A stretch of 64,000 bases of DNA from Ascarosepion bandense (GCA_037127315.1 JBBBDQ010000420.1:3692001-3756000), one strand, 5' to 3'. Positions 1 through 11,117 are shown, counted from the first letter of the stretch. The notes: generated from the sequence alone by a model not told the origin. Translations and numbers: made by a program.

Positions 1-169
1 TCACTGTCCACTTTTATATCCACATACACTGTATAGGTAATATTAAACACTTTTACCTATAAATATAACATAATTTATATTTTTCACTGTTATCTGAGAC
101 AACTTTGAAAAGGACACAAACTTGGAAAATACATTCCCTATTATTTGACAGATTTAATCCTGGCTTCCG

Positions 170-765
170 CACTTCTCTCCTCAAGTAATACTTTTTGGAG
201 ATAAGAATGACATATGTTGAGAAACGAATTTTTTACAAGAATATAAATTGGTCCATCAGTAGCTTAATCGAGGCGAACAGACTGACATATAATTTATAGT
301 AGACGTTCTTCTAATGAAGGTTTTAGTGAATGTTTACTGCGGTTACCTTGGTATATGTTCCGCTTCGAAGTGCTCGCAGTCCCTGTTACGTTTACAGAAA
401 TTATCTATTGTTAGTTGTTAAATAGTTTAAGACTACTTCTAAGGAAAAGAGTTTGAATTTCAACAATTGCAATGTTTCGGTCTTCCATCGTGTTAATGCA
501 CGGACCAAAATATTACGATAACATCTGGAAAGATTAAGGAAAAAATTCCACACACTCCTTATTCTCCAGATTTTGTTTCAGCTAATTGCCAGCTGTTCCT
601 GAGTTGACTGACCCATGTTCGTGGGCCAATTTTAAAAGTACAGGAAAGAGTGAAAAACATACTCTTAACATTATTCTATTGCAAAATATATTTTTTTACA
701 TAAACGATATTACGGAGCTTTTTAATCACTGAAAGATGGTTATTAAGAATGATGGAACATATGTT
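170..765 (+). pseudogene. Degenerate mariner transposase, C-terminal half
   Basis: With several frame changes, the plus strand reads like the catalytic core and C-terminus of a mariner transposase. Around 320-365 it resembles the KKV..VWWDY.GI block, at 565-590 it reads HTPYSPDF (family usual HPPYSPDL), and at 735-760 it ends VIKNDGTYVNE and a stop. The third catalytic aspartate of the APSDY block is replaced (SANCQLF). Stops and frameshifts make it dead. The N-terminal half and the TIRs are not visible. This is recognition by motif only. Confidence 0.5.
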
Positions 766-999
766 AATGAATAAATTCTAATGAAATATGTCGTTTTGAT
801 ATTTTTTTACATTAAACTCATATGTTATTTGATGATAATTGTAAAGGCGAAATTACCCGCTTCCATTTAATATATATTTGATATTCACTGACGAAAAAGC
901 ATTACTGTTAAATTTTTAAATATTTTCTAATAACTTTTTAAGTTTTATATTCAAAAATGTATTGCTGGTAATAATCTTTTTTCCTTCAAAAATATATGA

Positions 1000-1237
1000 C
1001 TGGGCAGAAGATTATCCCGCAGTAGGTTGCCATTGCTTTCTGCGGTAGACTGGTTGCCGACCAAGGCTACAGAACCCAATCTGTCCTGTTATTTAACCCA
1101 TGGAAGGAATAGACGGACTAATACCTTTCCCAAGGGTATTTGCGCGTAAGTGAATGCAAGGAATTCAACTGGAATTCGAACTCGGCTCTCCGATTTCTCG
1201 TTCCGAGCCGATATCCACTACGCCACAACACGCATTC
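1000..1237 (-). mobile_element. SINE-A copy, 3'-truncated
   Basis: tRNA-derived SINE on the minus strand. The head (gtgcgttgtggtgcagtgg-like A box, then GAGTTCGAATTCC as B box) lies at the right end and the body runs left to the cccagtcagtca motif. The terminal segment (gagacatgatcgcc...cttaactgactga) is missing here. Confidence 0.85.
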
Positions 1238-1240
1238 GAG

Positions 1241-1553
1241 TATATCAGTCAGTTAAGTGCCATATGTGAAACACACTTGGGCGATCATGTCTCGAAAGAA
1301 ACATGACTGACTGGGCAGAAGATTATCCTGCAGTAGGTTGTCATTGCTTTCTGTGGTAGACTGGTTGCCAGCCAAGGCTATAGAATCCAATCTATCCTGT
1401 TATTTAACCCGTAACTGGAAGGAAGAAACGGATTAATACCTTTCCCAACGGTATTTGCGCGTAAGTGAATGCAATGAATTCAACTGGAATTCGAACTCGG
1501 CTCCCCGATTTCTTGTTCCGAGCCGATATCCACTGCACCACAACGCGCATCCT
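1241..1553 (-). mobile_element. SINE-A copy, near full length
   Basis: Starts at right with the tRNA-like head (gcgttgtggtgcagtgg, B box at about 1490-1503). It ends at left with the reverse complement of the family terminus cttaactgactga. It lies in the same orientation as, and almost touching, the copy at 1000-1237, so the pair is tandem. Confidence 0.9.
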
Positions 1554-1892
1554 ATTCGAGTATATATTCAGCATTATTTGCAATGGTTAGTTTCCTCTTA
1601 GAGGGAAGATTTTTGATAACTTTTGAAAAAACTTTCACAGCTTTTGATGGATAAAAAGTTTTCGAGGAATTCTTGAATTTGATTGTTTTTTTTGTTTTTT
1701 AACAGAGGGGAAGCTTTCTTCAACAAAACGTTGTTCAGCAATCGAAAAAGCTAATAATAGATTAGTTCAAGAGTAAGAAAACTGTAATAATTGGTTAGCA
1801 GAAGGTCAGGAAAAAGATAAAATTCGGGTGGTGCAATTACAGATGAATATGGCAGATAAAGTAGAAAAGAAACACTGATTTTCAATATTTTC

Positions 1893-2700
1893 AAAATAAT
1901 GTTCCTACGGTGCTGATACCAGACACGGAAAGAAAAATGCAGGATCTTTTACAGAAGATAGCAAAAGTAAGTGAGAAGAAAGGACTAAGCATAAACTTCA
2001 AGCAAATTGAATGTATGGTCATCAGCAAAAAAAAAAAAAAAAAGCCCAATATGCCAAGTACAAGTCGGATAAACTAAACTAAAACAACTAAAAAAAATAC
2101 CTGGGAAGTGTTTTGGCAGAGAATGAAAAGTGCGACATGGAGATCCAAAGACATATTGGCATTGCCAAAGACGCATTTCAGACGCTAATCAGATTCATGA
2201 AAGACAGGGAAATCTCATTAAAAACAAAGAAAAGAGTGCTGGATTGTTATGTGATATCTGTCCTTCTGTATAGAAGTGAATGCTGGACGATCTCATCAAG
2301 TATTGAGCAGAGGCTTGAGGCAACAGAAACGTTGTTTTACAGAAGGATGCTGAGGATACCATGGACAAAGCAGGTGTGCAACGATGAGGTGTTGGAAAGG
2401 ATGCAGACGAGAAGAAAACTGATACTAAATATCAGAAAGATACAAATAGATTTCCTGGGATACGTAATAAGGAAAGAGCGCCTGGAGAATTTAATACTCA
2501 CAGGTCGAATAAAGGGAAGGAGAGACAGCGCGAGACGTACTTGTTAGGTTTGAACAAATGGATGGCAGAGCGAGGCTTAGAAGCGATACCAAGAGAAAAA
2601 AACATTGAGAGTGACAAAAGACAAAGCTATGTAGAAATCTATGATCACCTACGTCTAGAAGGGACGCGGCACAAGAAAAAGAAGATATTACTTTTGTTGT
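1893..2700 (+). pseudogene. RTE-like LINE, RT C-terminal part and 3' end
   Basis: Begins in the region after the YADD box (VLIPDTERKMQDLLQKI) and continues through INFKQIECMVIS, a poly-A interruption near 2026-2043, and a frame at 2113-2547 ([40 protein letters not shown]). It ends with a (GAA/AAG)-rich tail at about 2675-2690. Frameshifted and 5'-truncated. Family placement rests on similarity to the intact copy at 49284-50371. Confidence 0.8.
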
Positions 2701-2845
2701 GTGCATCTTTAATTTGTCATTGTAGAGATAAAATCTAAACAATTATCACAATGATGTCCTCAACTGTTTTCAGTCACTCTACTACCGAGGTAAAGCTGCT
2801 TTCCCCTGCCTTTGCTATAAATAATTTTATGGTAACTTTTCGGGT

Positions 2846-3154
2846 GAGCACTTTGTGGTGCAGTCGATATCGGCTCGGAACGAGAAATCAGGGAGCCGAG
2901 TTCGAATTTCATTAGAATTCGTTGCATTCACTTACTCGCAAATACCCTTGGGAAAGGTATTAATCCATCTATTTCTCCCAGTTATGGGTTAAATAACAGA
3001 ACATATTGGGTTCTATAGCCATAGCTGGCAACCAATCTACTGTAGAAAGTAATGTGGAAACCTACTGCGGGATAATCTTCTGCCCAGTCAGTCATGTCTG
3101 TTTCGAGACATGATCGCCCAAGCGTGTATCACGTATGGCACTTAACTGACTGAC
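2846..3154 (+). mobile_element. SINE-A copy, full length
   Basis: Head with box A at 2849-2868 and box B GAGTTCGAATTTC near 2898. The body runs through gttatgggttaaataacag to the terminus cttaactgactgac. It sits between the two halves of a local LINE duplication. Confidence 0.9.
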
Positions 3155-3228
3155 TTTACTCTGGTACTTAGACTTTATGAGTTTACGCGCTGTATCAGAT
3201 TGGCAATAATGTCGAAATATTTCACAGT

Positions 3229-3456
3229 TTAATATCTGTCCTTCTGTATAGAAATGAATGCTGGACGATCTCATCAAGGATTGAGCAGAGGCTTGAGGCA
3301 GCAGAAACGTTGTTTTACAGAAGGATGCTGAGGATACCATGGACAAAGCACGTGTGCAACGATGAGGTGTTGGAAAGGATGTAAACAAGAAGAAAACTGA
3401 TACTAAATATCAGAAAGATACAAATAGATTTCCTGGGATACGTAATAAGGAAAGAG
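3229..3456 (+). pseudogene. Duplicated RTE-like LINE segment
   Basis: About 228 bp nearly identical to 2254-2481 (I count roughly seven to eight differences), including family-atypical variants such as gagcagaggcttgaggca. It breaks off at both ends inside the coding region, so it is a duplicated DNA segment rather than an independent retrotransposed copy. Confidence 0.8.
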
Positions 3457-3477
3457 CCCGCAAATTGTATGCTAACA

Positions 3478-3620
3478 GTATCTATTCTCACACAACTCGC
3501 TTGTGGAACTCTTCCAGCAATCTTTGATGTTCCGGCTTTATGCTTTCCAGTCAAGTTTGATCTTCAAAATTTAAATGCAAAGTTAATCATTATCTGTTGT
3601 CTTCTGGATTGTTCTTCTAT
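3478..3620 (+). pseudogene. Jockey-like LINE C-terminal scrap
   Basis: Across frames it reads like the TTRLWNSLP...F..Y.L..FK..VN block that ends the Jockey-like RT elsewhere in the window (compare 37735-38378). Short and degraded. Confidence 0.4.
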
Positions 3621-4030
3621 TGTTCTCTTTGATAATGTTTCTGCTTTTAATTTTGTCACCTTGTGGTCTTTGTTTGGGGTAAATTCGATTAAAAATATTT
3701 TACTGTCTTCGCTGCTAATGCTGTACAATTCTTAAGGTATGCTATTACCTTCAAAAGTGTGATTACTAGTTGAGATATCACACCCGCCACTAAAAATTAT
3801 TTTCTCAGAACGAAAAGAACTCAAGACTCAACCTAATACTATTCATGAAAGTTTCCTGACAAAGTTTCGTGGCAGTGTGGAAAGTTCACAACATTTTTTA
3901 TATCATCATTGTTACTTTTACTTCCATGTGAGACTCATTTTTGGCTTTGATGAAATAACTGACCGATGCTCCATGCAACTACGTTTGGTGGATTATTTAA
4001 AATCAGTTTTATTTTTCTCGTTTAATATCT

Positions 4031-4413
4031 AACTAGCAGTATAGTCCGGCGTTGCTCGAGTGTAATGAAAGCTTTAAAACTAATCAATTGTCCTGGAGCT
4101 CAGACTCTTTGGACGTTGGCACGAAAGACTAAAAAGCAATAGTTTTTTCCAGTTAAAGCGAAACCGTAGACTGAAAGAAAAATGAATGGATGTAAGTCAA
4201 ATTTTGATTTCCTGGTATCGATATCAAATAAGTTTTTTCGTCGTAAACTGAATTTTGAAGGCAAAATAAGTGCTCTGAGTAAATGGTATCTTGGCTGAAA
4301 CTAAGAACTACAATAATACCTACTTAGAGGCAAACCCGAAGCAAAAACTAAAATAAAAGGGTTGAAAAAATACAGACATACAGGCAGATAAACAGACATA
4401 CACACAAACACCT

Positions 4414-4452
<39 letters not shown>

Positions 4453-4718
4453 CAATTTTTTACACTATTGTAAGAACTGCAACCATGAAACGTCCGAATA
4501 TTGTTTCTGATGTCTTTTTCTATGAGTGTATCAAATTTGATTAAAATCGGACCACTTCTTCTATAACCCGATTTTTTCGATTATCGATTTTCGATATTTA
4601 TTGGGGGTACCTCGACACAAAACCTAACTAAGAACACTCGCAGATGCTAATAGTACAACTGTGTAAATTTTCAGGAAAATCGGTTAAGCCATTTCGGAGT
4701 CTATACGTAACGGACCCA

Positions 4719-4763
<45 letters not shown>

Positions 4764-4797
4764 ACACAGAGGCAAATTTACATTTATAAATAAGTTT
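4031..4797 (+). repeat. Repeat E, copy 1
   Basis: Starts ACTAGCAGTATAGTCCGGCG and ends in an ataaataagttta segment. The same order of blocks recurs at 51624-52143: the start, an acagacagataaacagaca tract, the tcgattatcgattttcgat block, aaaatcggtt..gcc.tttcg, and a CA-rich tract. This copy carries an (AT)n at 4420-4449 and a (CA)n at 4721-4768. The element class is unknown to me. Confidence 0.7.
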
Positions 4798-4989
4798 AGA
4801 TTAGTCTTTTGTAAAAAAGAAAACATGCCTATACAATTAAAAAATCTCTAATGTAAAAATTTTCTCTTCCTTCTACGTGAGGGTTCGTTAATTATTGCAA
4901 GGAGAAAGCATTGAATTTGTTCATTGATAGCGCTTTTCAGACGTTGAATCATCAAACCTAAAAGAAATAATTTTAAATTGTTACACACA

Positions 4990-5205
4990 CCAACTGGCTA
5001 TACTTTCAAAGTAGCGCGATGGTTAGACACTAGGAACGAGAAATTGACGATACGAGTCCAAATTCATAATACTCACTTTCGCATAAATATCATTGAGAAA
5101 TATATGAAACTATCAATTTTACCACCCAGCTAAGGGCTAAATTGCCGAGAAGACTAGACTGTCTAGGAACCAGTTAGCAACTAGTCTAGGAGGAGGAAAA
5201 CTCTG
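4990..5205 (+). repeat. Degenerate tRNA-SINE-like sequence
   Basis: A tRNA-like opening (gtagcgcgatggttagacac, then gagtccaaattc as a weak B box) precedes a body with ccagctaagggctaaat and accagttagcaac. These are spaced as in SINE-A but heavily diverged. Confidence 0.3.
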
Positions 5206-5271
5206 AATTTAACCTCCTACGGAAAGACGGATAGGTATAATTCTGTTAAAATAAAAATATGGTAAATTTTA

Positions 5272-6503
5272 TTAGGTTGTCCCAAAATTTCGTAAACACT
5301 TGCAAAAAATTGAAATTTTACTCGCCAAGTAATCTAAGGTTACCAGAAAACACTGCAAAAAATTGATATTTTACTCGCAAAAACAACAAAAATTATTGCA
5401 CAAAATAAAGACCATCATTTTCCAAGACTTTCTGCTATCGATGTGCAAGCTTTCGGATCCGGTCAAAGTACCATTCAAACCGGCTTCGAATAAAAGAATC
5501 CTTGACATGCATCCTCGACTTCATCAAACGAGTCGAATCGGCAGCCCTTCAGAAAGTGTTGTATTGAGGGGAAAAGGCCGTAATCTGATGGAGCACAGTC
5601 AGAACTGTAGGCTGGATGTGGCAGAACCTCAACGCCGTCAAGCTCTTCAAATTTGTCTTTGGTCTTCCTTGCGGTGTGTGGCTTGGCATTGTCCTGTTGC
5701 ATCAAAGCTCGCTTTCGGTTGATCAGAGCCGGGTACTTTTGCTTCAACTTTTCGTAGACCAGCTCAAGTTGCTGATAGTAAAGTTCGGCACTGATGGCAC
5801 GACCATTCGGAACCAACTCAAAATGCACGATTCCACCAAGCGCACAACATGACTATCTTGCCGAATCGATCTTGTTTTGAAACCGACGGTGTCTCTTGCC
5901 CTTTCTGAACACATCGCTTGTCTCGATTGTGCTGGACTAGATAGACCCATTTCTCGTCGAATGTCACAATGCGCTTCCAAAAATGCTCGTCCAATGGATT
6001 GCTGAGCAATTGACGGCAAATTTCAACTCGTCTGTTGGCTTGTGCTTCTGTGAGTTCGTGCGAATCTTGGAGCGGACTTTTGTGAACAAAATCAAATGTC
6101 GGTGAATTGTCGAGTTGCCAACTCCAAGCTCATCAGCCAATTCTCGAGTACTCGATGAAGGCGCAATGTCCAACCCGGTTTGCAAGTCGCCATCATCCAA
6201 CTTTAACGGCCGTCCCGAACGAGGCTTATCTTCAAGACTTATGTCGCCAGAATCGAAACACTTGTACCACTTTGAGATTGCCGCATATGCAATTGTTCCT
6301 TCACCTTCGGCAGCACAAATCTCTTCTGCAGCTTTTCTGGTTGAAAAACCTCGCTTCAAGCAGTAACGAATCAAAACTCGCAGCTCAGTTTTATCAATTG
6401 CCATCTGGAAGACAAAGATAAAGATCACTATAACAATATAAACGCAAAATTGCATAAAAATTCAATTTTTCGCAAGTGTTTACGAACTTTTGGAACGACC
6501 TAA
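5272..6503 (-). mobile_element. Complete mariner element (1232 bp) with TIRs and TA duplications
   Basis: The left TIR begins ttaggttgtcccaaaa at 5272 and the right end is its imperfect inverse, finishing gacctaa at 6503. Matching extends about 40 bp with several mismatches. Both ends are flanked by the dinucleotide TA (5270-5271 and 6504-6505), the expected target-site duplication. The transposase lies on the minus strand. The subterminal segment acact(t)gcaaaaaattga.attttactcgc occurs twice at the left end (about 5297-5326 and 5350-5380). Confidence 0.93.
5405..6404 (-). pseudogene. Mariner transposase, multiply frameshifted
   Basis: Cut-and-paste transposase that would bind the TIRs and catalyse excision. 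The start is taken at the ATG at 6404 (MAIDKTELRVLIRY). The upstream in-frame ATG would add a hydrophobic leader outside the family. An N-terminal helix-turn-helix region is visible (STRKAAEEI, a YKCFDSGDISLEDKPRSGR linker, then STRELADELGVGNSTIHRHL). The catalytic core reads VTFDEKW (family TGDEKW), MQQDNAKPHTA and YSSDCAPSDYGLF. I count 35 residues between the second and third aspartates rather than 34. Frameshifts occur near 5990, 5825 and 5480, and a TGG to TAG stop follows in the C-terminal EWYFDRIRKLAHR block. Not functional. Confidence 0.9.
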
Positions 6504-6654
6504 TAGTACCACTGTATGGTATTCCTAGAGTTCAAACATTTTGTTGATATCAACAGACACTGGGCAATAAACAGAATATTTATAAGTTTTCAATCGTTAT
6601 TTCTCGATGCATTCTGATCAGATCACATGTTTCTTATGCTCTTTTCCTTATTTT

Positions 6655-6835
6655 TAATAGTGCAAGCGGTGTAACGGTTATCACTACGAAAGCTAGAAAA
6701 GGCGAGGAGAGTTCAAATTCAAGTCCACTCTGTGGCCTTCACTCTTCGGAAACGTAAAAATTCATTCCCTCTCCGCTTATAGGTTAAACAGTAGAATGCC
6801 TCGGCTGTCATCCAGCCTAAATGAAGAAAAACTGA
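6655..6835 (+). mobile_element. SINE-C copy
   Basis: A tRNA-like head (gcggtgtaacggttatcac, then gagttcaaattcaag) differs from the SINE-A head. It is followed by a body with cttataggttaaacagtagaatg, which parallels the SINE-A gttatgggttaaatagcag block. Diverged, and family membership is inferred. Confidence 0.5.
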
Positions 6836-6989
6836 ATTTTAATACGTGGATAAGTCCACGAGAAACCATTCTTCTGTCTTCCAAATAAGGTATGGCAATT
6901 CACAAATGATATTTAAAAAAGGAATTCACAGAAAGCCACGTTCACCTACGTTCTGAAGGAAAAAAAATGAATAAACTTAAAGTTACTTA

Positions 6990-7276
6990 GATGTGCGTTG
7001 TGGTGCAGTGGATATCGGAATTAGAAATCGGAGAGTCGAGTTCGAATTCTAGTTGAATTTGTTGCATTCACTTACGCGTAAATGCCCTTGGGAAAAGTAT
7101 TAATCCGTCTTTTCTCTCTCCAGATAAATAGCAAGGTAGATTGGGTTCTACAGTCTTGGCTGGCAACCAGTATACCGCATAAAGTAATGGCAAACTACTA
7201 CGAGGAAATTTTCTGTCCAGTCAATCATTTCTCTTTCAAGACAGGTTCGCCTAAAGGAAAAGCGTATGGCGATTAG
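6990..7276 (+). mobile_element. SINE-A copy, diverged
   Basis: Head gatgtgcgttgtggtgcagtg and B box GAGTTCGAATTC are present. The body is recognisable to the ctttcaagacaggttcgcc block, but the last bases of the terminus are eroded. Confidence 0.8.
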
Positions 7277-8639
7277 ATGCAACTGCGTATTTATGATTTT
7301 AAAGCCACTTTCTCGCTTTTCTACTCCAAGGATATTCCAACACCTAAATTTAATTTTTATTAGACTGTTGTTAACGTTTGTCTCCTTTCTTCTGGCTGGG
7401 ATCAAAGTGTTGTATATGTTCTCCCAGTAAAGTATGTGAGAAGCCTGTGTTCAGTGATGCCAATGCAGCGTAACCACCTTCCTAACTGCATTGAAATAGA
7501 GGCTTGCTGAATACCGTACTAACATGACAGTGACTCATATGAACACCCCCCATTAAAACCGATCCTGTGTCATTTCCACTGTAACCATAAGAAAACGTGT
7601 AAATAGCGGGCCAAACTGCATTTGCCCGTTGCTTGGTTGACTTCAAAGTGCAGTATGTTTTTTCATCGTCTTAGATTCATAAGTGAGTCTCGGGATTCCA
7701 AACCCGAGATAGCACCTTCATTCTTACAATAAAGCAGAAGGACTGATGGATACCCACACCATCATTGTCGTGAAATGATATTTCCTATGCCCGTATGGAC
7801 ACTCCATATTAAATGGACCTTGCGTCACATCCTGCCAGCATTGTGAGGTGGGTAAACGTTCCCTTTCTCTAAAATCTCTTTCACTAGGCCTGTCTATTTT
7901 TCTTTTCTTCCTAATCTTTTTACCTTCTTTCGCCCCCTAATTATATCATAACAATCTTAATTATCTCATTAGCATACCACTCTCTTTAACACGACTTCAT
8001 CTCTTTTCGCCTTTCTTCATTATCTCTTTTTATTCGATATACGTTTCTGTTACTTCTTTTCCATTCTCTTCATTAAGAAGAGATTACTGTCAGTTGCTCT
8101 TACATTGAACGGTTCGACTTGCTGACGGCTGCTAATAGAGATGGGTATTAACCATGATTGATTTCACTATAGATCACAGATGGGGGCGGCATTTTACAAA
8201 GCTGGCCAACGCGTGTACACCACACGTATATCTCCCCAACACACGTGCACGGTGACATTTTTTCATCAATATATGCGCACGCATGCACACCAATGTACAT
8301 AGTTAATTCAGTCCGAATTACCAGGCGACTGTTTCCATCACACTTATGATTCCGTTGTATTTGGATTCATTTTCACCACGAATTAATTTTGTTTTTAAAC
8401 TGTTAAAAAACAAAAGAACAAAAAGGGCAACTCGCTTTTATAGTTAGTTAGACGTAGACACAGATATGAAATGATAATGACCAATGATAAAATCCCGCTA
8501 AAACATCGATTTCAGAGAGAAGTATTTATTTTTCTTTGGCATCCATTAATGCACTTCACTTTTCCATTAATTGGAAAGCTCAATCATTATAAAATATAAA
8601 AATCTATTTCCTTTAAAATTTCACATCCTATTTCAACTA
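7277..8639. other. No gene seen; unassigned sequence
   Basis: Stops occur in all frames and no transposon motif is recognised. A local perfect hairpin ctcgggattccaaacccgag lies at about 7694-7713. The stretch 7880-8080 is pyrimidine-rich on the plus strand and resembles the CT-rich 3' regions of the Jockey-like LINEs without a decisive match. Confidence 0.4.
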
Positions 8640-9180
8640 ATAAGAGATATTAGTCCGCATCATAAGATGCAGGTAAAATGATCGGCTCCCTGTACCGCTC
8701 AAGTAAGTACCTGGCCCCTCGTGCTACCCTCTATCTTTATAAGAGCCAGATCAGGTCGAAAATAAAAAACTGTTGCCATATTTGAGCGGAAGCTACCCAG
8801 TCCTCACTTTCCCGTCTTGACAGAGTTCAAAAGTGTCTCCGAGTCCTTGTTGGAGAAAGAATTATTTTCCAAACTTCATCCTCTCTCTCTCTCTCCCCCA
8901 TTGGCGAGATGTATCGAGACTCTCACTGCTCTATCGCTTCTACCAAAGAAAGATCTCGGACAAACTACATTTCTTGGTAGGACCCGTCATTTCACTTACA
9001 TAGTCGCAATACACCCACATCCCCTCCGTATTCCATCGGTAAAAAGTTCCACTCTACGAGCTTCTTCCCGCGAACCACTGTTCTGTGCAACTGACTACCA
9101 AGATGATGTTTCCCCGATCACTACAATGTTAACCTGTTCATATTTAGAGTTAACCGTTATATTCCATTCATAAACTACAC
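8640..9180 (+). pseudogene. Jockey-like LINE, RT thumb and 3' part
   Basis: Matches the order of blocks in the better preserved copy at 63000-63500: atgtaggtaaaat.atcggct, cctgta.c.tcaagtaagta, ttgttggagaa.aa, ccccgatcactacaat and aaccgttat. Many stops. The (CT)n at 8880-8896 sits at the same place as a CT tract in the other copy. Confidence 0.6.
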
Positions 9181-9593
9181 CTTTAACGTAACACTCTACT
9201 TCGACTGGCTCCTGGGCCTTGTACAGAATGAAACTCACTGTAAAAGAAAAAATATATTTATAAACATATAGATTAAGTCTGATTTAATTTGGCGCATTAA
9301 TAAAAGAGAGAATGCACACGCACACGCGCCCGCACACACACAAATATGGGTATGTGCTTTCAAGTATCATCTGAACGAGGAAGTGCGCATTCCTTAACAA
9401 AGAGCTGGAACGCTTCCCGTGGCTAAGCTGCCCAAAGCCCGCAGGATAGTAAACTGTCAGAGATTAAGATTAAGATTTCTAGAATATACAGGCCGATAGA
9501 TGTAATACGGTCTATGTCAAACACGAGTATCCACTAAAAATAACGTCTGAAATAAAAAAATGTCGAAGTAAAATAATTCGACTAATTCGTTTA

Positions 9594-9599
<6 letters not shown>

Positions 9600-9645
<46 letters not shown>

Positions 9646-9725
9646 ATATTATATGTATTATATTATATATAGATTAAAACTGATTTATACTCACAAACAT
9701 TCTCTCTACTACTGTCTCGTCGTGG

Positions 9726-9776
<51 letters not shown>

Positions 9777-10047
9777 GAGAAAAAATCGCAAGATCGCCAA
9801 GACCTACCGCGGTTTCGCACAACGGCTTTCTTTCTTTGTGGTTCGTTCCGTTTGAGGGTTTTTTTTCTTTGCTGTGAAGTACTGTATGTATTGTCGGTGC
9901 TCCGCAGTTTTCTTTTTTTTTCCCCTCATTGTCCAAAGCTTTATAGCGTCGGACAATAATGGACTTAGATTCTCCCGGTTATTCGTGGTCCTTAAAAATT
10001 ACTTGTGTAAGATTTTAAGATTTGGATACGTACAGAGTCGATTTTAT

Positions 10048-10111
<64 letters not shown>

Positions 10112-10422
10112 TTCGCTGTTTAAAATTAAAAAGAGAGCATGTAAAGCAACTCAAACACGTGTATCCAGTAAATATAACGTTTTTAGTAATAGTATATATA
10201 TATATATATATATATACAACAGCAAAAACATAACACTCTTCATAACGGCTAGATAAGTGAGTGAAAACGCTGGAAAAAATAATTACGGAACATTTTAACA
10301 TTTCTTATCTCTAGCAAAAAATGAAACATGCTAGAACACAGGACAAATTAATAAAGAATTGATGAAATTATCCTTGTCTGTCGTTTTTAATGAAACATGC
10401 TTAAAACAATGTTTACTACTAA

Positions 10423-10447
<25 letters not shown>
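9600..10447. repeat. Microsatellite cluster (GA)n, (TA)n, (TG)n
   Basis: (GA)n 9600-9642, (TA)n 9729-9776, (TA)n(TG)n 10051-10111, (TA)n 10192-10217 and (TA)n 10421-10447. Non-repetitive DNA between tracts includes fragments (9485-9590, 10150-10190) resembling the arm of the inverted repeat at 10513-11028. Confidence 0.9.
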
Positions 10448-10454
<7 letters not shown>

Positions 10455-10650
10455 TGTTACGGAGATTGACGAATTTTAACGAAATTTGTTTATAAGCAAC
10501 CGACAATTTGTAATGAATTATTTTGAACATTATTTTTTACCAATACTCGTATTTAAGTAGATATTCTGTTTTTAATTAAACAGTATTTTATATTTATATC
10601 TACCGGCCTGATTATTTCACGATAAATTTTTATGACGAAAATGTGTGCTA

Positions 10651-10694
10651 CCCTATGTAAATAGGGGTCGCAGGTTCGAATCCTGCTGGGTAAC
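10651..10694 (+). tRNA. Partial tRNA 3' half (pseudogene)
   Basis: Variable arm, T arm (GCAGG TTCGAAT CCTGC) and 3' acceptor strand GGGTAAC of the tRNA-like unit at 10801-10895, repeated here without the 5' half. Confidence 0.6.
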
Positions 10695-10800
10695 ATGTTT
10701 ACATTTGTTTGACATTACGATACAGAGCAGATATGGTTTGTTTACGATAGATCGAAAATTGTGTTATATAAGCATGATAAAAACCTCGTCTGAGCAGGAG

Positions 10801-10895
10801 GCTATTCATGGTCGAGTGGTTAAGACACTACCAGATCAAATGGTAGCTTCCCTTATGTAAATAGGGGTCGCAGGTTCGAATCCTGCTGGGTAGCA
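10801..10895 (+). tRNA. tRNA-like gene, type II (Ser/Leu-like), probably a pseudogene
   Basis: The acceptor strands GCTATTC and GGGTAGC pair over seven positions (with wobbles). The D-arm box A is TGGTCGAGTGGTTAAGAC, there is a long variable arm with CCCT/AGGG, and the T arm GCAGG-TTCGAAT-CCTGC is perfect. The anticodon stem TACCA/TGGTA leaves the loop GATCAAA, which lacks the invariant T at position 33, so decoding function is doubtful. A tRNA-derived repeat head is the better reading. No poly-T terminator follows directly. Confidence 0.65.
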
Positions 10896-11028
10896 CACAT
10901 TTTCGTAATAAAAATTTATCGTGAAATAATCAGGCCGGTAGATATAAATATAAAATACTGTTTAATCAAAAACAGAATATCTACTTAAATACGAGTATCG
11001 GTAAAAATAATGTTCAAAATAATAATTC

Positions 11029-11066
<38 letters not shown>

Positions 11067-11117
11067 CCGGAGCTGTATGAACCGACTGCTCCGTGCCGAA
11101 AACCTATTTTTATAGAG

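Larger units (their letters stand above)
10513..11028. repeat. Long inverted repeat enclosing tRNA-like sequences
   Basis: The left arm (10513-10653) and right arm (10888-11028) are reverse complements over about 140 bp with few mismatches, for example tactcgtatttaagtag against ctacttaaatacgagta. The 234-bp centre holds a type II tRNA-like unit, and part of that unit is repeated at the left inner edge. The shape is that of a foldback element. Related single arms appear at 9485-9590 and about 12290-12380. Confidence 0.85.

Noticed and set aside
8817..9173. 118-codon plus-strand frame as an independent gene
   Set aside because: The DNA aligns block by block with the Jockey-like LINE copy near 63000-63500, so this is an accidental open frame in a degraded element.
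9653..10301. Frames with long YIYIYI or HTHTHT runs (also 38804-38989, 50761-50970, 52058-52594)
   Set aside because: Translations of (TA)n and (TG)n/(CA)n microsatellites.
10801..10895. Selenocysteine tRNA, because the loop reads TCA at the anticodon position
   Set aside because: The arm lengths and conserved tRNA-Sec bases do not fit and T33 is missing. A degenerate Ser/Leu-type tRNA-like sequence is simpler.
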